Source: an uncultured Methanobrevibacter sp. (lineage in GTDB: Archaea > Methanobacteriota > Methanobacteria > Methanobacteriales > Methanobacteriaceae). Taken from it: a DNA stretch of 9,315 nt. Position numbers and translations under genes: made by a program. The stretch lies in the NCBI GenBank assembly GCA_946611495.1, contig CAMODR010000030.1:1-9315 (forward strand), in the 5' to 3' direction. The notes below the pieces were generated by a model. That model made no database searches. It was given only the letters and a program-made list of their open reading frames with translations, and was not told the origin of the DNA. This document shows, piece by piece, positions 6,627 to 9,315 of the stretch. Every line of letters starts with the position of its first letter. Position 1 is the first letter of the stretch.

Positions 6627-7544
6627 ATGTTGATTACTATGGATTTTAGAATAATTATTGCATCAATTATTATAATGATTTTATTAGGGGTTCTCCTTAA
6701 GAAATTAGAACTTCTAAAAGAAGATGATGTTGAAACTCTCAATAATTTGGTAATCAATATATTTCTACCTTGCCTTATTTTTGGTTCTTTGTATACTGCT
6801 GATATTTCCTTGCTTCCAAGCTTAAGCATTTTAACACTTTCGACACTTCTCACCAGTTTAATTGTAGGGATATGCACTTATATTCTATTAAAATCTTTAT
6901 CTTGGGATAGAAAGAAAATATGGAGTGTGGTAGTGGTAGTTGTTTTAGGCAATACAGGTTTTTTAGGATATCCAATCAATCAAGGAATCTATGGTGCTGA
7001 AGGTTTGATAAGGGCAGTCTTCTGTGACTGTGCAACCTCATTGACTTTCATTATACTAAGCTTTATTTTGATTTTAATATTCGGAGGAACCATTAAGATG
7101 GCTTTAAGAAAGATTGTGACTTTTGTTCCTCTTTGGGCAATTGCTCTTGGAATCCTATTCAATTTTTTCAATATTCCAATAACTTCCATTGGAACTACAG
7201 TTGTAGGATATCTTGGAGATGCTACCATTCCTTTAATCATGATCTCATTAGGATTGTCCCTTAACCTTACCGGTTTGAAAGATAATCTTATGGAGGTTAG
7301 CCTGGCATCTTTCATTAAATTGATATTTTATCCTTTAGTGGCTTTAGGTCTTTTGGCTTTGCTTAATGTTACCGGATTTAATCATACCATTGCATTAATA
7401 GAGGCTTCAATGTCTTCAGCAATGTTAGGATTGGTATTGGCTATTAGTTATAATTTGGATTATAAGTTGACTTCAGATTGTATTTTCACATCTACATTGT
7501 TTAGCTTAATTACAATTCCTATATTTTTAAGCTTTATAATCTAA
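6627..7544 (+). CDS. AEC family transporter (auxin efflux carrier / Mem_trans superfamily)
   Basis: This is an integral membrane secondary transporter. Bacterial members move dicarboxylates such as malate or malonate, but the substrate cannot be predicted here. The protein is 305 residues from the first ATG (6627), or 301 from ATG 6639. The second start has GTTGAT at 6629-6634 as a possible ribosome site and gives the more usual MDFRIII opening, so I favour it. About ten hydrophobic helices fill the sequence, beginning near residue 6. Family marks, numbered from 6627, are a NLVINIFLPCLIF segment after helix 1, GNTGFLGYP (108-116) in the first half, and a GDATIPLIMISLGLSL segment in the second half. 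Length is typical. It is flanked by the radA terminator and its own, so it looks monocistronic. Confidence 0.88.
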   Translation: MLITMDFRIIIASIIIMILLGVLLKKLELLKEDDVETLNNLVINIFLPCLIFGSLYTADISLLPSLSILTLSTLLTSLIVGICTYILLKSLSWDRKKIWSVVVVVVLGNTGFLGYPINQGIYGAEGLIRAVFCDCATSLTFIILSFILILIFGGTIKMALRKIVTFVPLWAIALGILFNFFNIPITSIGTTVVGYLGDATIPLIMISLGLSLNLTGLKDNLMEVSLASFIKLIFYPLVALGLLALLNVTGFNHTIALIEASMSSAMLGLVLAISYNLDYKLTSDCIFTSTLFSLITIPIFLSFII

Positions 7545-7595
7545 TCTTTCATCTCTAAAATCAATTAATTTTTAATTTATTTTTCTAATTTTTAT

Positions 7596-7623
7596 GTGTC
7601 ACCTTTTAGGTTACACTTTTTTT
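7596..7623 (+). terminator. terminator of the AEC transporter gene
   Basis: GTGTCACC (7596-7603) pairs with GGTTACAC (7609-7616) with a single C/T mismatch and a 5-nt loop. Seven T residues follow (7617-7623). It lies 52 bp after the stop codon. Confidence 0.75.
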
Positions 7624-7924
7624 AAAATTTGTTCGTTTTTATTAATATATTTATAATTGTGAAATCCGTTCAGATTATTTTATTCAATTAAAGGGCTCTC
7701 GAGGCTTTTTATTTTTTGACTTTCCTAAATTGAAAAAATTTAGGTGTATAAAAATCTATTTTGGATTTCCTTTTTAATGCTATTATTTTCTTATTTATTA
7801 TTTTTACTATTAAAATAATCTTATTTTTTTCTAAATCTTGTTTATTTTTATTATTTTCTGGATAAATGCTTTTAAAATAGTTAAAAATATTCTCATATAT
7901 ATACTTTACTCCTACTTTTTTATA
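7624..7924. other. intergenic region between the AEC terminator and the hdrA promoter
   Basis: This stretch is T-rich on the plus strand. It has a TATA-like TTTATAAT at 7649-7656. A hairpin follows: AAAGG.CTC, loop TC, GAG.CTTTT at about 7690-7709 with one G/G mismatch, then a TTTTTATTTTTT tail. A perfect 8-bp inverted repeat pairs CCTAAATT (7724-7731) with AATTTAGG (7737-7744) around GAAAA. These could mark a very short RNA or a second terminator. On the minus strand an 81-codon frame (7709-7954) is open and is listed separately. Confidence 0.5.
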
Positions 7925-7954
7925 GAAAGGTTTATATACTCTTATTCCAAACAT
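7709..7954 (-). CDS. doubtful 81-residue ORF opposite the hdrA promoter
   Basis: The frame reads MFGIRVYKPFYKKVGVKY and ends FFQFRKVKK. It is very rich in Lys, Ile and Asn and basic overall, with no domain I recognise. For: an 81-codon open frame is long for DNA this AT-rich, and a minus-strand TATA-like TATATATAAAA (about 7969-7979) sits at leaderless distance from the ATG. Against: there is no ribosome site, the codons are what T-rich noncoding DNA would give on its complement, and its 5' end covers the strong plus-strand hdrA promoter. Probably not a gene. Confidence 0.15.
   Translation of the reverse strand: MFGIRVYKPFYKKVGVKYIYENIFNYFKSIYPENNKNKQDLEKNKIILIVKIINKKIIALKRKSKIDFYTPKFFQFRKVKK
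7925..7938 (+). promoter_or_regulatory. hdrA promoter (BRE and TATA box)
   Basis: GAAAGG (7925-7930) directly precedes TTTATATA (7931-7938), which reads like an archaeal purine-rich BRE plus a perfect consensus TATA box. Transcription would start near 7960, leaving a leader of about 80 nt that contains the palindrome at 8007-8022. It is the best promoter in the window, as expected for a highly expressed methanogenesis gene. Confidence 0.7.
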
Positions 7955-8006
7955 AAAAATGTCTAATATTTTATATATATAAAAATATTTTATAAAAAAT
8001 TAGATC

Positions 8007-8022
8007 AAATGATTAATCATTT
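8007..8022. promoter_or_regulatory. 16-bp perfect palindrome in the hdrA leader
   Basis: AAATGATTAATCATTT is perfectly self-complementary and lies between the predicted transcription start and the ribosome site. Its position fits an operator for a dimeric helix-turn-helix regulator. As RNA it could form only a weak hairpin. No regulator can be named from sequence. Confidence 0.5.
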
Positions 8023-8032
8023 TACTTGTACA

Positions 8033-8039
8033 AGGTGAT
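8033..8039 (+). promoter_or_regulatory. hdrA ribosome binding site
   Basis: AGGTGAT matches the archaeal Shine-Dalgarno consensus and is 3 nt before the ATG at 8043, fixing the start. Confidence 0.8.
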
Positions 8040-8042
8040 TTA

Positions 8043-9315
8043 ATGGCAGAAGATATTAATAACGAAGAAATTAGAGTGGGAGTTTACGTATGCCACTGTG
8101 GTGTAAACGTCGGTGGAGTAGTAAACTGTCCTGAAGTAGCAGAATATGCAAAAACTTTACCTAATGTAGTAATCGCAAAAGATTACAAATACATGTGTTC
8201 TGACCCTGGTCAAAGTCTTATCCAAGATGACATTAAAGAACACAACTTAAACAGAATTGTAGTAGCTGCATGTTCTCCTAGACTTCACGAACCTACCTTC
8301 AGAAGATGTGTAGAAGAAGCAGGATTAAACAAATTCTTATTTGAATTTGCAAACTTAAGAGAACAAGACTCCTGGGTACACATGACCCAACCTGCAGAAG
8401 CAACTGCAAAAGCTAAAGACTTAACTCGTATGGCTGTTGCAAAAGCTAGATTATTAGAACCTCTCGAAGCTTCTAAAGTAGCTGTAGACAACAAATGTCT
8501 TGTTATCGGTGGTGGAGTAGCAGGTATTCAATCTGCATTAGACTTAGCTGATATGGGATTCAAAACCTACATGGTAGAAAGAAACCCAACTATCGGTGGA
8601 AGAATGGGTCAATTAGACAAAACCTTCCCTACCTTAGACTGTTCCATGTGTATTCTCGCACCTAAGATGGTAGACACAAACAAACACGAAAACATTGAAT
8701 TAATTACTTACGCTGAAGTTAAAGAAGTAGACGGATACATCGGAAACTTCACTGTAAAAGTAGAGAAAAAACCTAGATACGTTAAAGAAGATGACTGTAC
8801 TGGATGTGGACAATGTCAAGAAGTATGTCCTATTGAAATACCTAACTACTACGACGAAGGTGTAGGTATGGTAAAAGCTGCATACATCCCATTCCCACAA
8901 GCTGTACCTCTCTGTGCAACTATCGACAAAAACTACTGTATTGACTGTGGTCTTTGTGAAACCGTATGTGGTCCTGACGCAATCGACCGTGACATGGAAC
9001 CAGAAGAAATCGAACTTCACGTTGGTACCATTATCGCAGCAACCGGTTACGACCCATATGACCCAACCGAAAAATACGAATACGGTTACGGTAGATACAC
9101 TAACGTAATTACTGCAATGGAAATTGAAAGAATGATCAACGCATCCGGTCCTACCGGTGGTCACGTACAAAAACCATCTGACGGTAAAGAACCTAAACGT
9201 GTTGCATTCATCCACTGTGTTGGTTCCAGAGATGAACAAATCGGTAAAGCTTACTGTTCAAGAGTATGTTGTATGTACTCCATGAAGAACGCTCAATTAT
9301 GTATTGACCACGAAC
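8043..9315 (+). CDS. hdrA: CoB-CoM heterodisulfide reductase, iron-sulfur/FAD subunit A (3' truncated by the window)
   Basis: HdrA is the FAD subunit of the cytoplasmic HdrABC-MvhADG complex. By flavin-based bifurcation the complex couples H2 oxidation to reduction of both ferredoxin and the CoM-S-S-CoB heterodisulfide in the last step of methanogenesis. The 424 codons present cover about two thirds of the usual 650-680 residues. The N-terminal cysteine-bearing domain has CHCG (17-20), Cys52 and ACSPR (Cys77). The FAD Rossmann motif is VIGGGVAG (154-161) and is followed by the conserved DCSMC (199-203). An inserted ferredoxin domain holds two [4Fe-4S] sets: Cys252, 255, 258, 262 and Cys299, 302, 305, 309. 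The HCVGSRD segment and YCSRVCC lie near the window edge. In some methanococci an HdrA cysteine is selenocysteine; here every cysteine codon is TGT and the frame has no TGA. Codons favour TAC, AAC, GAC and TTC over their T-ending partners more than in the other genes, fitting high expression. The missing C terminus should carry another ferredoxin-like region. Confidence 0.97.
   Translation, partial: MAEDINNEEIRVGVYVCHCGVNVGGVVNCPEVAEYAKTLPNVVIAKDYKYMCSDPGQSLIQDDIKEHNLNRIVVAACSPRLHEPTFRRCVEEAGLNKFLFEFANLREQDSWVHMTQPAEATAKAKDLTRMAVAKARLLEPLEASKVAVDNKCLVIGGGVAGIQSALDLADMGFKTYMVERNPTIGGRMGQLDKTFPTLDCSMCILAPKMVDTNKHENIELITYAEVKEVDGYIGNFTVKVEKKPRYVKEDDCTGCGQCQEVCPIEIPNYYDEGVGMVKAAYIPFPQAVPLCATIDKNYCIDCGLCETVCGPDAIDRDMEPEEIELHVGTIIAATGYDPYDPTEKYEYGYGRYTNVITAMEIERMINASGPTGGHVQKPSDGKEPKRVAFIHCVGSRDEQIGKAYCSRVCCMYSMKNAQLCIDHE

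Noticed and set aside
8640..8651. Possible selenocysteine site in hdrA
   Set aside because: The DCSMC segment is encoded with TGT codons and no in-frame TGA occurs in the visible part of the gene.
8700..9239. 179-codon minus-strand frame inside hdrA
   Set aside because: It is antisense to the ferredoxin and FAD domains of hdrA; its Val/Thr/Phe-rich composition follows from the strong codon bias of hdrA on the other strand.

Overview
This window most likely comes from a cytochrome-free hydrogenotrophic methanogen of the Methanobacteriales, probably Methanobrevibacter or a close relative. The basis is very AT-rich DNA, archaeal TATA boxes and Shine-Dalgarno sites, a euryarchaeal multi-OB-fold RPA, an archaeal RadA, and the soluble heterodisulfide reductase flavoprotein HdrA. 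The genus is inferred from sequence character, not from a search.

All five recognised genes are on the plus strand, but they are separated by long AT-rich gaps and hairpin/T-run terminators, so they look like separate transcription units rather than one operon. (1) Positions 1-133 are a 9-bp tandem-repeat leader. It is followed by a membrane polyprenyl-phosphate sugar-1-phosphate transferase (134-1537) and three stacked stem-loops (1551-1687). (2) About 970 bp of very AT-rich DNA follows, with a TATA-like box, a palindrome and one possible 44-residue small ORF. (3) Replication protein A (2659-5139) has about six OB folds and a zinc finger, and ends at a clean terminator. (4) radA (5355-6290) has a tandemly duplicated leader segment and two downstream hairpins. 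(5) An AEC-family membrane transporter (6627-7544) has its own terminator. (6) A gap of about 500 bp contains a strong promoter and a 16-bp palindrome. It leads into hdrA (8043 to the window edge, truncated at the 3' end).

Two neighbours share a theme: RPA coats single-stranded DNA and RadA is the recombinase that replaces it during homologous recombination, although a terminator lies between the genes. The sugar transferase serves cell-surface glycan assembly, AEC serves solute transport, and HdrA serves energy conservation in methanogenesis. I see no mobile element, CRISPR array, rRNA or tRNA, and no clear novel multi-gene system. The unusual signals are regulatory or structural: the 9-bp repeats, the duplicated radA leader, the hdrA leader palindrome, the enlarged RPA, and two doubtful small ORFs.
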